Numbered from the stretch's first letter, positions 21,084-32,189 are shown. The stretch: 64,000 nt of DNA from Halomonas sp. I5-271120 (GCF_030553075.1 NZ_CP130701.1:992001-1056000), one strand, 5' to 3'. Numbers and translations are program-made. Notes: generated by a model from the sequence alone, not told the origin.

Positions 21084-22072
21084 GATGCGCTGGACTCATT
21101 CAGGCGATTGTCGATGTAGGCACCGGCGCGAATCTCCTGCAGCCAGACCTCCATCTCGTCATTGGCCTTGCGCTGAAAGAGGGTCTGGCGGACCTGGTCG
21201 CGCTGGGTCAGGTTGCGACCCTGGCCGCCTTCGCGGTCGGCGAGCTTGACCAGGTGGAAGCCGCTGGGGCTTCTGATCGGCGCAGAGACCTCACCCACAT
21301 CCAGCGACGGCACCGCGTCGGTGAAGATGCTGGGTATCTCGGCACCCGCGCGCCAGCCCAGATCACCGCCGTTGAGCGCCTGGCCACCATCGGACTCGGC
21401 GGCCGCCAGACTGGCAAAGTCGGCGCCGTTCTCAAGCTGGCGACGCAAGCCCTCAATCTTGGCGCGGGCATCGTCGATCTGCGCCTGGCTGGGCGACTGG
21501 GGCAGTGCGATCATGATGTGCGACAGGCGATAGCGCACGTCGTCGTTGGCGCCCTGCTGCTCCAGATAGCGATCCACCTCGCGCTCGCTGACGGTGACCC
21601 GACTGGCGACCCGGCGCTGCTGAAGCTGGCGCATCAAGAGCTCGCGGCGCACGTCCTCGCGCACTGCAGCCAGCGTCAGGCCATCGGCCTCGAGGCTATC
21701 GGCGAACTGCTCGAGGCTCATGCCGTTGTTCTCGGCGATGCCACGCACCGTGCGATTAAGCTCGGTGTCGTCGACGCTCAGGTTGGCATCACGGGCCATC
21801 TGCAGCTGGACTTCCTCGACGATCATACGATCCAGCACCTGCTGCTCGAGAGCCGCATTGCTTGGCGGTGTGACGCCGCGCTTGGACAGCTGGTCACGTG
21901 CCCGGGCGACTCGGCTCTCGAGCTCGCTGTACATGATCGCGCCCTCGTTGACGACTGCCACGATGTGATCGAGCGGCTTTAACTGCTGGGCCGTTGCCGT
22001 CAGCGGGGCCACGCCCAAGGGCAGGGCCATCATCAGGGCCATGGCCAGCGGGGCGATCAGTCGACTGCGCAT
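21080..22072 (-). CDS. surA: periplasmic chaperone / peptidyl-prolyl isomerase SurA with one parvulin domain
   Basis: A 330-residue SurA-type protein that escorts unfolded outer-membrane proteins through the periplasm. A signal peptide (about residues 1-28, ending TATA) is followed by the SurA N-domain (LDHIVAVVNEGAIMYSELES). A single rotamase domain comes next (about 160-270; YRLSHIMIAL, NGGDLGWRAGAEIP, SPSGFHLVKLADR), then the C-terminal helix. E. coli SurA (428) has two parvulin domains, so one is missing here. The ATG at 22072 has GAGG 7 bases upstream and yields a clean signal peptide. Upstream lies lptD, its best-known client. Confidence 0.93.
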   Translation of the reverse strand: MRSRLIAPLAMALMMALPLGVAPLTATAQQLKPLDHIVAVVNEGAIMYSELESRVARARDQLSKRGVTPPSNAALEQQVLDRMIVEEVQLQMARDANLSVDDTELNRTVRGIAENNGMSLEQFADSLEADGLTLAAVREDVRRELLMRQLQQRRVASRVTVSEREVDRYLEQQGANDDVRYRLSHIMIALPQSPSQAQIDDARAKIEGLRRQLENGADFASLAAAESDGGQALNGGDLGWRAGAEIPSIFTDAVPSLDVGEVSAPIRSPSGFHLVKLADREGGQGRNLTQRDQVRQTLFQRKANDEMEVWLQEIRAGAYIDNRLNESSAS

Positions 22073-22122
22073 ATATACCTCATTGACTCGTCTCGTGTGT
22101 CGATGCCTTCGCGCCGGGGCGC

Positions 22123-24570
22123 TCAAAAGGCGGTGGAGCGATAGCCGGGAATGGCCCGCTCGAAGTAACTGTCGGCTTCCTGGCCCACTCCGCCGAGGCC
22201 CTTGAAGATGAAGCGCAGGAAGATGCCGCGATCGGTGTAGTCGTCGGCGGTGGTATTGGCGGTGTCGTTGTCCTCGACCCAGTCACGCCATACCAGCTGC
22301 AGACCATAGCAGCAGTCGTTCCACTGCACACCCGCCAGGCGCTCCAGGGAGCGGCCGTTGGTGTTGTCATACAGGTAGCGGCCGATCAGGTCGACTTGTT
22401 TACTGGCTCGCAGGGCGAAGGAGACATCGAACTCTTCGCGGTTGTAGCCGAGCCGATCCTCGGGGTCGTCGGCAGAGGGGTCGAAGCCCTGCAGCTCCCA
22501 GCGATACCCGAGGTTCAGTACATGGCCGCGGGGATCCCGGTAGGCTAGGTCGACCCCGTTGCGCTCGGTCACTTGCCGCTCGGTGTCATAGAGCCAGGCG
22601 TAGCGGGTGCTCCAGTAATCGCTGATCTGCCAGTCGATATTCGTCACCAGCGGCGTACGGTCCCGGGTCGCGCGATACCAGGCCGCGTAATTGGTGTCGC
22701 GATCCGGGAGCGTATCCGGGTCGCCGTTCATGTCGATACTGCGATCTTCGAAGTAGAACCCCTGGCCGACACCGATATCGAGGCGCTGGCGGCCACTGTC
22801 ATCCTCGAGGAACCGGGAACTGAGGCCGGCCGATAGGCGGTTAAGATCGCCCACCCGGTCCACACCGGAGAAGCGATACGGCGACCACAGCTGCCCCCAG
22901 GAGAAGGCCTGCTCGTTGGTATCGAAATCTGGAAACGCCTGCTGATCCTCGGCCGGCACATAGGCATAGTTGAGGCGCGGCTCCAGGGTCTGTCGGTAGC
23001 CATCACCGAAGGCCGAAAGATCACGCTCGAAGACCAGGCCGCTATCCAGCGAGCTGACCGGCACGGTCCGCGAAAGCGTGGTGTCACGATCGGTATTCAG
23101 GTTGCCGTAGTCGAGCTCATAGGCGGTGTGCAGCAGCTCGACCTTGGGCTCCAGAAAGCCCCAGCTGGGATCGCCGCGCCAACCAAGCGCCGGCGCCAAA
23201 TGCACACGGCTACCGGTCGCGGCCTCGCGCAACGGCACTTGCTGCTCGATGACATCACGCCAGAAGTAAGTCGCATTGGAGCGCCACTGCTGATAGAAGC
23301 CACTGTCCTGATCCCAGCGGGCATTGGCGGTCAGGCTCGGCAGGCGGTAGAACGGCTTGTCACGCTCGGCCAGCGGGTAGTCGAGCCGCTGATACCCCTG
23401 GGCGCGGGCTTCGAGCTGCCAGGTCTTTCCGCTGTAGTCGAACAGCGCCAGTCGCGGCAGGTAGGCGGTATCGGATTCGCCGAAATCGCGTCCGAAATCA
23501 TCGAAGTAGCGCCCATCGCTGGCTGCACCGTAAGCGAGCTGGTAGTCCAGCCGTGGGCTCAGACGGCCCTGATGGCGATAGTCCAGGTACCAGCGATCCT
23601 CACCGCTGAAGGCATCCGGCGGATCGTTGGGGTTGGAGGAGGTCTTGCCCTGATCATTGGCAAGATAGGCGCCCTCGATCGTGCCGGCATAGCCCTGTTG
23701 TGAATGGTCATCCTGCAAATAGCGGAACTCGCCGCCCAGCAGGAAGCCACGATCGCTGATGAAGCGCGGCGTCAGGGTCGCGTCATAATTCGGCGCCAGG
23801 TTGAAGTAATAGGGCTGGGAATAGTCGAGGCCATCGCCCGAGGCACTGATCACCGGCCACAGGAAGCCACTCTGGCGTCGATCATCGATCGGGAAGCGCA
23901 CCCAAGGCCAGTAGAAGACCGGCACATCCTGGACCTCGAGGCGAGCATGAGTCGCGGTCCCGTACCCCTTCTCGCGATCCAGCATGATGTCGTTGCCTAC
24001 CAGTCGCCACGCCTGACTACCCGGCTCACAGGTGGTGAAACTGGCGTCGGTGAGCTGATAGCGGCCGTCTTCGAGACGGGCCAGCCGCTGGGCGTCGCCG
24101 CGCAGGCGAGCCTCATGGGCCACATAGTGCGCGCCATCGACCGACGCCGCATCGCTTTGCAGTGCCACTTCGGCGGCGTCGCCGCGCACCAGCAGCCCCT
24201 GATCGCGCAGAGCCAGCGGCCCCGTCACCTGGGCACGCTCGCGTGCAGGACCCACGCGCACCGCAGGGGCCTCGACCTGGCTGTTACCGCGGCGCAGCAG
24301 TACCTCGCCGGCCAGACTCACCGAGCCGTCTTCGCCATAGCGGGCCCGATCCGAGGAGGAACGGATATCGCCGGGGGTGTCGGCGGCCGGAAGCCGATAT
24401 GCCGGCATCACGTAGTGGCCGCGGCACAGCGCATCCGACGGCGCATCATCGCCCCAGGGTTGCCAGTCGAGCTGTTCCGCTGGCAGGGGCGCCGGAGGCG
24501 CTGCCAGGGCATTGCCGCCGGCGACGGCGGTGAGACCGGCCAGGGCAGTCCAGTAGAGTCGCTTGCCCAT
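22123..24570 (-). CDS. lptD: LPS-assembly protein LptD
   Basis: An 815-residue outer-membrane beta-barrel that, with LptE, inserts lipopolysaccharide into the outer leaflet. An N-terminal signal peptide (about 1-24) is followed by the periplasmic LptA-like domain (GEVLLRRGNSQVEAPAVRVG) and the large barrel. The four cysteines used for LptD disulfides are all recognisable: Cys49, the one in SFTTCEPG, and the CC pair in WNDCCYGLQL. The ATG at 24570 has a GAGG site. First gene of the lptD-surA-pdxA-rsmA-apaG-apaH run; divergent from amgK. Confidence 0.97.
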   Translation of the reverse strand: MGKRLYWTALAGLTAVAGGNALAAPPAPLPAEQLDWQPWGDDAPSDALCRGHYVMPAYRLPAADTPGDIRSSSDRARYGEDGSVSLAGEVLLRRGNSQVEAPAVRVGPARERAQVTGPLALRDQGLLVRGDAAEVALQSDAASVDGAHYVAHEARLRGDAQRLARLEDGRYQLTDASFTTCEPGSQAWRLVGNDIMLDREKGYGTATHARLEVQDVPVFYWPWVRFPIDDRRQSGFLWPVISASGDGLDYSQPYYFNLAPNYDATLTPRFISDRGFLLGGEFRYLQDDHSQQGYAGTIEGAYLANDQGKTSSNPNDPPDAFSGEDRWYLDYRHQGRLSPRLDYQLAYGAASDGRYFDDFGRDFGESDTAYLPRLALFDYSGKTWQLEARAQGYQRLDYPLAERDKPFYRLPSLTANARWDQDSGFYQQWRSNATYFWRDVIEQQVPLREAATGSRVHLAPALGWRGDPSWGFLEPKVELLHTAYELDYGNLNTDRDTTLSRTVPVSSLDSGLVFERDLSAFGDGYRQTLEPRLNYAYVPAEDQQAFPDFDTNEQAFSWGQLWSPYRFSGVDRVGDLNRLSAGLSSRFLEDDSGRQRLDIGVGQGFYFEDRSIDMNGDPDTLPDRDTNYAAWYRATRDRTPLVTNIDWQISDYWSTRYAWLYDTERQVTERNGVDLAYRDPRGHVLNLGYRWELQGFDPSADDPEDRLGYNREEFDVSFALRASKQVDLIGRYLYDNTNGRSLERLAGVQWNDCCYGLQLVWRDWVEDNDTANTTADDYTDRGIFLRFIFKGLGGVGQEADSYFERAIPGYRSTAF

Positions 24571-24759
24571 CTTCCTCGCTGTCCTTGACGGGTGAAATCG
24601 GTATTATACAGGCCGAATCTCGGCTGTCTGCCACCGCTCGGCCGGCGCCGCTGCTGTCTGTCGATGATCCGGCCACTGGCGAACACGGATTTCAGCATGC
24701 GTTGCGCCCGGGTGAGCGTCAACAACAACGCCGCGACACGCATCACCACAGGAGAGCCC

Positions 24760-26489
<1,730 letters not shown>

Positions 26490-26508
26490 GCGCCTCGTTT
26501 TTTCTTGT

Positions 26509-26532
26509 GTAGCGCTAAACGTAGCGCCAAAC
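26509..26532. repeat. 12-bp tandem duplication downstream of murU
   Basis: GTAGCGCTAAAC (26509-26520) is followed directly by GTAGCGCCAAAC (26521-26532), one mismatch. CGCCTCGTT flanks the pair on both sides (26491-26499 and 26532-26540). The intergenic stretch holds no other recognisable feature. Confidence 0.7.
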
Positions 26533-26619
26533 GCCTCGTTGGGCGCCAAGGAACTCGCGTCACCCTTTGAGTGACGTGTTCATCCCCTCTTTATTGATGC
26601 CAGACGGAGAAGTTGCCTC

Positions 26620-27039
26620 ATGAAAGCCAGCGTCAAGTGGACCGACGGCCGTCAGTTCGTCGCCGAATCGGGTAGCGGCCACAGCGTGGTTATCGATGGC
26701 CCCCCCGACCACGGCGGCCGCGACACCGGCCCCCGCCCCATGGAGATGATGCTGATGGGGCTCGGCGCCTGCACGTCCTTCGACGTGCTGCAGATTCTTG
26801 AGAAGTCGCGCGCCCCAATCAGCGACTGCGTAGCCAGCGTCGAGGCCGAACGCGCCGACAGCGTGCCCAGCGTCTTCACCAAGATCCATGTGCATTTCAC
26901 GGTTACCGGTAAAGGCCTCAAGGAGAAGCAGGTCGAGCGGGCGGTGGCGCTATCGGCAGAAAAATACTGCAGCGCCTCCATCATGCTCACCAACGGCGGC
27001 GTCGAAGTGACACACTCCGTCACTATCGTAGAAGAGTGA
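26620..27039 (+). CDS. OsmC-family protein (YhfA-like)
   Basis: A 139-residue OsmC/Ohr-superfamily protein. The two conserved redox-type cysteines are present: Cys51 in LGACTSFDVL and Cys117 in AEKYCSASIM. Within the family it looks like the YhfA branch (RPMEMMLMGLGACT, TGKGLKEKQVERAV) rather than Ohr. It immediately precedes speD, as an OsmC gene does in Pseudomonas; in E. coli yhfA neighbours crp and prkB, and prkB is also close here. A peroxide-related role is plausible but not shown. Confidence 0.88.
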   Translation: MKASVKWTDGRQFVAESGSGHSVVIDGPPDHGGRDTGPRPMEMMLMGLGACTSFDVLQILEKSRAPISDCVASVEAERADSVPSVFTKIHVHFTVTGKGLKEKQVERAVALSAEKYCSASIMLTNGGVEVTHSVTIVEE

Positions 27040-27050
27040 CCCGTTAGAAA

Positions 27051-27086
27051 ACTCCCCGGAGCGGGTGCGCCCGTACCCCGGGGTGT
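27051..27086. other. nested hairpin between the OsmC gene and speD
   Basis: ACTCCCCGG pairs with CCGGGGTGT (8 of 9 pairs), enclosing a second stem GCGGG/CCCGT. No T-tract follows. A CATAAT box starts 2 bp after it (27088) and may be the speD -10 element. It could act as a weak terminator of the OsmC gene. Confidence 0.35.
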
Positions 27087-27167
27087 GCATAATACCCGCC
27101 TTTCATGCAGCCCCGGCCTAGTCCGACAGGCATACCACGCACTCAAGCACCTGAGGGAGGCTCGGAC

Positions 27168-27962
27168 GTGAGCAACAATCTCCGACTCCACGGCTTCAAC
27201 AACCTGACCAGTTCGTTGAGCTTCAACATCTACGACATCTGCTACGCCAAGACCGAAGAGCAGCGTCGGGCTTACATCGATTACATCGATGAGCTCTACA
27301 ACGCCGAACGGCTGACGCAGATCCTCAAGGATGTCACCAACATCATCGGCGCCCATGTGCTCAATATCTCGCGTCAGGACTACGAGCCCCACGGTGCCAG
27401 CGTGACCATCCTGATCGCCGAGCACGAGCTCGAGGACCCTGCGCCGGAGCAGACGGAGCCTGGCCCGGGCCCGCTACCGCAAACCGTGGTCGGTCATCTG
27501 GACAAGAGTCACGTCACGGTACACAGCTACCCGGAATCCCACCCGGACAACGGCATCAGCACCTTCCGCCTGGACATCGACGTCTCGACCTGCGGCATGA
27601 TTAGCCCCCTCAAGGCACTGAACTACCTGATCCACAGCTTCGATTCCGACATCGTCACCATGGACTACCGGGTGCGCGGTTTCACCCGCGACGTCGACGG
27701 CAAGAAGCTGTTCATCGACCACGACATTACCTCGATCCAGGACTACCTGGCCGAGGACACCAAGAACGCCTATCAGATGGTCGACGTCAACGTCTATCAG
27801 GAAAACATGTTCCACACCAAGATGTTGCTGAAGGACTTCGAACTCGACAACTATTTGTTCGGCACCTCGCGTCGTGACCTCACCTTCGAGGAAGCCCGCA
27901 ACATCGAGAGTCGCCTGCGCAAGGAGATGCTCGAAATCTTCTACTCGCGCAATATGGACTGA
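27168..27962 (+). CDS. speD: S-adenosylmethionine decarboxylase proenzyme, E. coli type
   Basis: A 264-residue pyruvoyl enzyme that makes decarboxylated SAM for spermidine synthesis. The self-cleavage site is [12 protein letters not shown], with Ser114 becoming the pyruvoyl group. [20 protein letters not shown] is the class-1A N terminus. The GTG start at 27168 follows GGGAGG at 7 bases and gives exactly the E. coli length; an ATG 63 bp upstream lies before the ribosome-binding site. The corresponding spermidine synthase gene is not in the window. Confidence 0.95.
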   Translation: MSNNLRLHGFNNLTSSLSFNIYDICYAKTEEQRRAYIDYIDELYNAERLTQILKDVTNIIGAHVLNISRQDYEPHGASVTILIAEHELEDPAPEQTEPGPGPLPQTVVGHLDKSHVTVHSYPESHPDNGISTFRLDIDVSTCGMISPLKALNYLIHSFDSDIVTMDYRVRGFTRDVDGKKLFIDHDITSIQDYLAEDTKNAYQMVDVNVYQENMFHTKMLLKDFELDNYLFGTSRRDLTFEEARNIESRLRKEMLEIFYSRNMD

Positions 27963-27993
27963 GCCGCCGCTCGTCCGGGTTCTGCCCTAACGA

Positions 27994-28026
27994 CAACACC
28001 CCGCCGGAGCTCCCGGCGGGGTGTTG
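27994..28026. terminator. strong hairpin between convergent speD and coq7
   Basis: A perfect 14-bp stem (CAACACCCCGCCGG with CCGGCGGGGTGTTG) and a 5-base loop, 31 bp past the speD stop. There is no long T-tract on the plus strand, so termination efficiency is uncertain, but position and stability fit a shared terminator. Confidence 0.7.
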
Positions 28027-28034
28027 TCGTATCT

Positions 28035-28069
28035 GGAAGAAGGAAGAAGGAAGAAGGAAGAAGGAAGAA
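28035..28069. repeat. GGAAGAA heptamer repeated five times
   Basis: Five perfect head-to-tail copies of GGAAGAA lie between the speD terminator and the coq7 stop codon (28110). The heptamer unit would shift frame if inside a gene, but here both flanking genes end before it. Only the 3' untranslated region of coq7 would contain it. Confidence 0.9.
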
Positions 28070-28109
28070 CAAGGCTCGGCGTGACTCAGTTGCCAAGCAA
28101 GCCCCCGAC

Positions 28110-28751
28110 CTAGAGCCGGTAAACGCTGGTGGTCATCAGCTTGGACATCAGCCGCATGCCGGCCTTGACCGGCGCCGGGAACTCCGCGCCGCCGGCTTCC
28201 AGGGCCCAGCGTTCGTGGTGGGCCTCGTCCTCGCGCATTTTCTCGAGCACCGCCCGGGAGCGGCGATCGCCCGACGGCAATGCCTCGAGGTGCTCGTCGA
28301 GATGGTCGCCGACCTGCTCCTCGGTGGCGGCGACGAAGCCCAGGCTGACCCGGTCGCCCACGGCGCCGGCCACCGCACCGAGACCGAAGGATGCCCCGTA
28401 GAAAAGCGGGTTGAGCAGGCTGGTGCGACCATCGAGTTCCTCGAGGCGGGCATCGCACCAGGCCAGGTGGTCGATCTCTTCCTGAGCGGCCTGCTCCATC
28501 TGGCTGCGGATGTCAGCCAGCTTGGCGGTCAGCCCCTGCCCCTGATAAAGCGCCTGTGCGCAGACCTCGCCGGTGTGGTTGATGCGCATCAACCCCACGG
28601 CGTGAGCGCGCTCGGCTTCATCTAGCTCGCCGTCCTGAACGCCGGCGGACGGGCTAGGCCGCGACGGCTGGGCGGCATGCGGCACCAGGGTGCGCAGAAT
28701 GGTATCGAACTGCTGGATCAGGTGGTCATTGCGGGAAAACTGGCGATTCAT
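28110..28751 (-). CDS. coq7: 2-octaprenyl-3-methyl-6-methoxy-1,4-benzoquinol hydroxylase, Coq7 type
   Basis: A 213-residue di-iron monooxygenase that carries out the C6 hydroxylation in ubiquinone synthesis, replacing UbiF. The iron ligands are visible in [22 protein letters not shown] and [12 protein letters not shown] (ferritin-like four-helix core). The ATG at 28751 ([18 protein letters not shown]) is family-like; the frame continues upstream without homology. It lies beside speD and hinT as in Pseudomonas. Confidence 0.94.
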   Translation of the reverse strand: MNRQFSRNDHLIQQFDTILRTLVPHAAQPSRPSPSAGVQDGELDEAERAHAVGLMRINHTGEVCAQALYQGQGLTAKLADIRSQMEQAAQEEIDHLAWCDARLEELDGRTSLLNPLFYGASFGLGAVAGAVGDRVSLGFVAATEEQVGDHLDEHLEALPSGDRRSRAVLEKMREDEAHHERWALEAGGAEFPAPVKAGMRLMSKLMTTSVYRL

Positions 28752-28923
28752 GAGGGCCCCCGTGGATGTTATCTCTAGTCTACCCGAGCCGCGACGCAGC
28801 CAGAAGTTGTGGCGAAATTCTGGCGCGCCAGCCACCTCGCAAGGCAAGAGCCCCGAGACATGTCAGTGCAGCTAGCGGTGCCTCGGGCATGCAGGCTCGG
28901 TCAGCTCGACGCCCTGATGCCGA

Positions 28924-29265
28924 TTACCCCGCCGGCCAGGTGAAGTCGCGACCGCCCATCAGGTGCATGTGGACATGATAAACCGTCTGCCCACCCCGCT
29001 CGTTGCAGTTCATCACCACCCGGTAGCCTTCATCGGCGAAGCCCGCCTGCCTGGCCAGGGTTGCCGCGGTGTACTGCAAGCGACCGATCAGCGCCAGGTC
29101 CTGCTCGGCAATGTCGTTGAGGGTCGAGATATGGCGCTTGGGAATCACCAACTGGTGGGTCGGCGCCTGGGGATTGATATCGTTGAAGGCCAGCACGTCA
29201 TCGTCTTCATAGACGATATCGGCGGGAATCTCGCGGTTGATGATCTTGCAGAACAGGCAATCCAT
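28924..29265 (-). CDS. hinT: HIT-family purine nucleoside phosphoramidase-like protein
   Basis: A 113-residue histidine-triad protein. The triad is YHVHMHLMGG near the C terminus, and the N terminus MDCLFCKIINREIPADIVYE is the HinT/PKCI signature. It hydrolyses nucleoside phosphoramidates such as lysyl-AMP adducts. The ATG at 29265 gives normal family length; the frame starts 14 codons earlier without homology. It sits between prkB and coq7 on the same strand. Confidence 0.92.
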   Translation of the reverse strand: MDCLFCKIINREIPADIVYEDDDVLAFNDINPQAPTHQLVIPKRHISTLNDIAEQDLALIGRLQYTAATLARQAGFADEGYRVVMNCNERGGQTVYHVHMHLMGGRDFTWPAG

Positions 29266-29339
29266 GGCGCCTCTCCCTTGAATGACAGTCGGTATAGGGT
29301 GGTCCAATCAGTGGTGGTCGCTCCGCGCGGCCTGTGAGC

Positions 29340-30212
29340 CTAGCGGAAACGCCGCTGGGCTAACAGGTGGCGAACCAGCGGGCCCAGAATCAATTCCATG
29401 GCCAGCGGCATGCGCGCCCCGGGCACCACTAGGGTGTGGGGACGGCTCATGAAGGCATCCTGGATCATCGCCAGCAGGTACGGGAAGTCCACCGTGGACG
29501 GATCGCGGAAACGGATCACCACGAAGGACTCGGCATCGGTGGGGATATCCTGGACCTCGAAGGGGTTGGAGGTATCCACCGTGGGCACCCGCTGGAAGTT
29601 GATATGGGTGCGCGAAAACTGCGGCTGTATATAGCGGACGTAGTCATGCATGCGCCCAAGGATGGTGTCGATCACCGCTTCCTGGGAGTAACCGCGCAGC
29701 TTGGTGTCGCGATCGATCTTCTGTATCCACTCAAGGTTCATGGTCGGCGCCACGCCCACCAGCAGATCGACATGGCGAGCGATGTCATGCTCGGCGGTGA
29801 CCAGGCCGCCGTGAAGCCCCTCGTAGAACAGAAGATCGGTGCCGCTGGGCAGCGGCTGCCAGTCGGTGAAGGTACCGACCTGATGGCCAAGCTCGATCAT
29901 CCGCTTGTCTTCGGCGTGGATATAGTGCCGGAAGGTGCCGGAGCCCTGATCGCCATATTCCTGGAACAGCGCCTCGAGATGCTCGAGCAGGTTGGCTTCC
30001 ACCGCAAAGTGGGACAGCTCGTCGGTGCGCTCGGGCTCCTCGCGGAAGATCCGCGACAGCTCGTCCTTGGTGTAGCGATGGAAGGCATCGCCATCCACGG
30101 TCGCGGCATGCACATCTTCGCGAGCAAACATGCGCTCGAAGGTGCGCCGCACCGTGGTGGTGCCTGCGCCGCTGGAGCCGGTCACGGCGATGATCGGATA
30201 TTCCCGGGACAT
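29340..30212 (-). CDS. prkB: phosphoribulokinase, non-Calvin PrkB type
   Basis: A 290-residue kinase of the phosphoribulokinase/uridine kinase family. The P-loop is VTGSSGAGTTTVRRTF; the catalytic region DAFHRYTKDELSRIF and FYEGLHGGLVT are typical. Size fits the short class I PRK of proteobacteria. E. coli carries an equivalent (prkB) without RuBisCO, and no RuBisCO gene is visible here either. The start codon overlaps the stop of the thioesterase gene by one base (TGATG), so the two are coupled. The physiological substrate is unknown. Confidence 0.88.
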   Translation of the reverse strand: MSREYPIIAVTGSSGAGTTTVRRTFERMFAREDVHAATVDGDAFHRYTKDELSRIFREEPERTDELSHFAVEANLLEHLEALFQEYGDQGSGTFRHYIHAEDKRMIELGHQVGTFTDWQPLPSGTDLLFYEGLHGGLVTAEHDIARHVDLLVGVAPTMNLEWIQKIDRDTKLRGYSQEAVIDTILGRMHDYVRYIQPQFSRTHINFQRVPTVDTSNPFEVQDIPTDAESFVVIRFRDPSTVDFPYLLAMIQDAFMSRPHTLVVPGARMPLAMELILGPLVRHLLAQRRFR

Positions 30213-30667
30213 CAGGCGTCGCCCTCGAAAGAAGGCCCGGCCGGGGACAGCGAGTCTTGCACGCCGGCGGGCACCGGGACAGGCTTGCCAGACGCGGGGT
30301 CGAGCAATACCAGGTTGAGCCGGGCAGTAGCGACGGGCCGCTGGTCATGCTCACGCACCACCCGGTGATAGACACACAGCGACTTGCCGTCGACGGGAGG
30401 AATCGCGGTCTCGACGATCAGCATGTCGGGCCAGGCGGCCTCGCCCTGATACTGGATAGCAAGATCGGCAACCACACTGGGGCAGCCGCCGAGATCCCAT
30501 TCCCTGAGCCCGCGGGAGGCCAGTGCTTCAGTTCTCGCCTCATGCAACAGCGACACCAGGGCATCGTGGCCAAGGTGACGACCGTAGTTCATGTCGGTGA
30601 TGCGTACCGACAGGGAGTGGCGGTGCAGGATGGCGTCTGTCGGAAATTCCAGGCGTACTCGTGACAT
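30212..30667 (-). CDS. acyl-CoA thioesterase, hotdog fold (FadM/YbgC-like)
   Basis: A 151-residue single hotdog domain of the 4-hydroxybenzoyl-CoA thioesterase group. The segment VRITDMNYGRHLGHDALVSL carries the Asp and glycines typical of the active-site loop, followed by the long hotdog helix (LLHEARTEALASRGL). The ATG at 30667 (MSRVRLEFPTDAILHRH) is chosen over one 19 codons upstream. Substrate not predictable. Coupled to prkB by a one-base overlap. Confidence 0.82.
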   Translation of the reverse strand: MSRVRLEFPTDAILHRHSLSVRITDMNYGRHLGHDALVSLLHEARTEALASRGLREWDLGGCPSVVADLAIQYQGEAAWPDMLIVETAIPPVDGKSLCVYHRVVREHDQRPVATARLNLVLLDPASGKPVPVPAGVQDSLSPAGPSFEGDA

Positions 30668-30816
30668 ATCAACTCCCCGTCGTATCCCGTCCCAGCGCAA
30701 CGACTCAGGGCCACCCCTGATCACGCAGTTTCAAATGCTTGGCAGCTACCGCGAAGCACTGGGGCAATCACTGCAAAGAAAGGCAATCCTTGAATGGGAG
30801 ACAGCGCGCCAGGCAA

Positions 30817-32103
30817 TCAGCTCTCGCGGGCGATGGCGCGGAAGCCGATGTCGCGACGGTAGCTCATGTTCTGCCAGTCGATGGCGGCCACCCCTTCGTA
30901 GGCCAGGGCCTGGGCGTTAGCCACCGTGTCTCCCAAGGCGGTTACACATAACACGCGACCGCCGCTGGTCGCGACCCGACCTTGGTCATCCTGGGTAGTG
31001 CCGGCATGAAACACCCGGCAGCCGGTGTCCTCGGCGGCTTCGATACCGTCGATCACGTCGCCCTTGCGGTAGCTGCCCGGGTAACCGCCGGCGGCCAGGA
31101 CCACGCCGACCGCCGGTCGCTTGTCCCACTCGATGGATTCGCGATCAAGTGTGCCCTGACTGCCCGCCAGGCACAGTGCGGCGAGGTCGGATTCGAGTCG
31201 CATCATGATCGGCTGGGTTTCCGGATCGCCGAAACGGCAGTTGTATTCGATCACCTTGGGCGCGCCGCTCTTGTCGATCATCAGGCCCGCGTAGAGGAAA
31301 CCGGTATAGGGATGCCCCTCGGCCGCCATGCCCTTGACCGTGGGCAGGATTACCTCATCCATGATGCGTTGATAGACGGCATCAGTAACCACCGGGGCGG
31401 GCGAATAGGCCCCCATGCCACCGGTATTGGGGCCGGTGTCGCCGTCGCCGGCACGCTTGTGGTCCTGGCTGGTGGCCATGGGCAGCACGTGCTCGCCGTC
31501 GACCATGACGATGAAGCTGGCTTCCTCGCCGTCGAGGAATTCCTCGATCACCACCCGGGCGCCGGCATCGCCGAAGGCATTGGCCTCGAGCATGTCACGG
31601 ACCGCCGCTTCGGCCTCGGCTGCGGTCATGGCCACGATCACGCCCTTGCCGGCGGCCAGGCCGTCGGCCTTGATGACGATCGGTGCGCCCTTCTCGGCCA
31701 GGTAGGCAAGCGCTGGTTCCACGGCGGTAAAGGTCTGGTAGTCCGCGCTGGGAATCGCATGACGAGCCAGGAAGTCCTTGGTAAAGGACTTCGAGCCCTC
31801 GAGCTGGGCGGCGGCCTGGGTCGGCCCGAAGATCGCAAGCCCTGCGGCCTGGAAGCGGTCGACCACGCCCTCGACCAGCGGGGCCTCGGGACCGACGATG
31901 GTCAGATCAATGGCGTGGTCACGGGCGAAGGCTTCGAGGCCCGCGAGGTCGGTGGCCCCGATGTCGACGTTGGAGACCTTCGGCTCGACCAGGGTGCCGG
32001 CGTTGCCAGGCGCCACGTAGATCGTCTCGACCTGAGGAGACTGAGCGACCTTCCAGGCCAGGGCATGTTCGCGGCCGCCGCCGCCGATGATCAGAACCTT
32101 CAT
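30817..32103 (-). CDS. purD: phosphoribosylamine-glycine ligase
   Basis: A 428-residue ATP-grasp enzyme (GARS) that joins glycine to phosphoribosylamine in purine synthesis. Motifs: IIGGGGREHALAWKVAQSP at the N terminus, IVGPEAPLVEGV, KADGLAAGKGVIVAMT (ATP-grasp) and EYNCRFGDPETQPIM. The ATG at 32103 is preferred to a TTG two codons upstream. purH, its usual partner, is not adjacent. Upstream on the same strand is phaR, 86 bp away. Confidence 0.97.
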   Translation of the reverse strand: MKVLIIGGGGREHALAWKVAQSPQVETIYVAPGNAGTLVEPKVSNVDIGATDLAGLEAFARDHAIDLTIVGPEAPLVEGVVDRFQAAGLAIFGPTQAAAQLEGSKSFTKDFLARHAIPSADYQTFTAVEPALAYLAEKGAPIVIKADGLAAGKGVIVAMTAAEAEAAVRDMLEANAFGDAGARVVIEEFLDGEEASFIVMVDGEHVLPMATSQDHKRAGDGDTGPNTGGMGAYSPAPVVTDAVYQRIMDEVILPTVKGMAAEGHPYTGFLYAGLMIDKSGAPKVIEYNCRFGDPETQPIMMRLESDLAALCLAGSQGTLDRESIEWDKRPAVGVVLAAGGYPGSYRKGDVIDGIEAAEDTGCRVFHAGTTQDDQGRVATSGGRVLCVTALGDTVANAQALAYEGVAAIDWQNMSYRRDIGFRAIARES

Positions 32104-32189
32104 CTGCAACCTTGCTCGACTGTTGGGTAAGGGGAATGCGCAATAAGCCGCGCATTATGCCAGAAAGGCGGCGGCCGTGTCGGGAGAGC

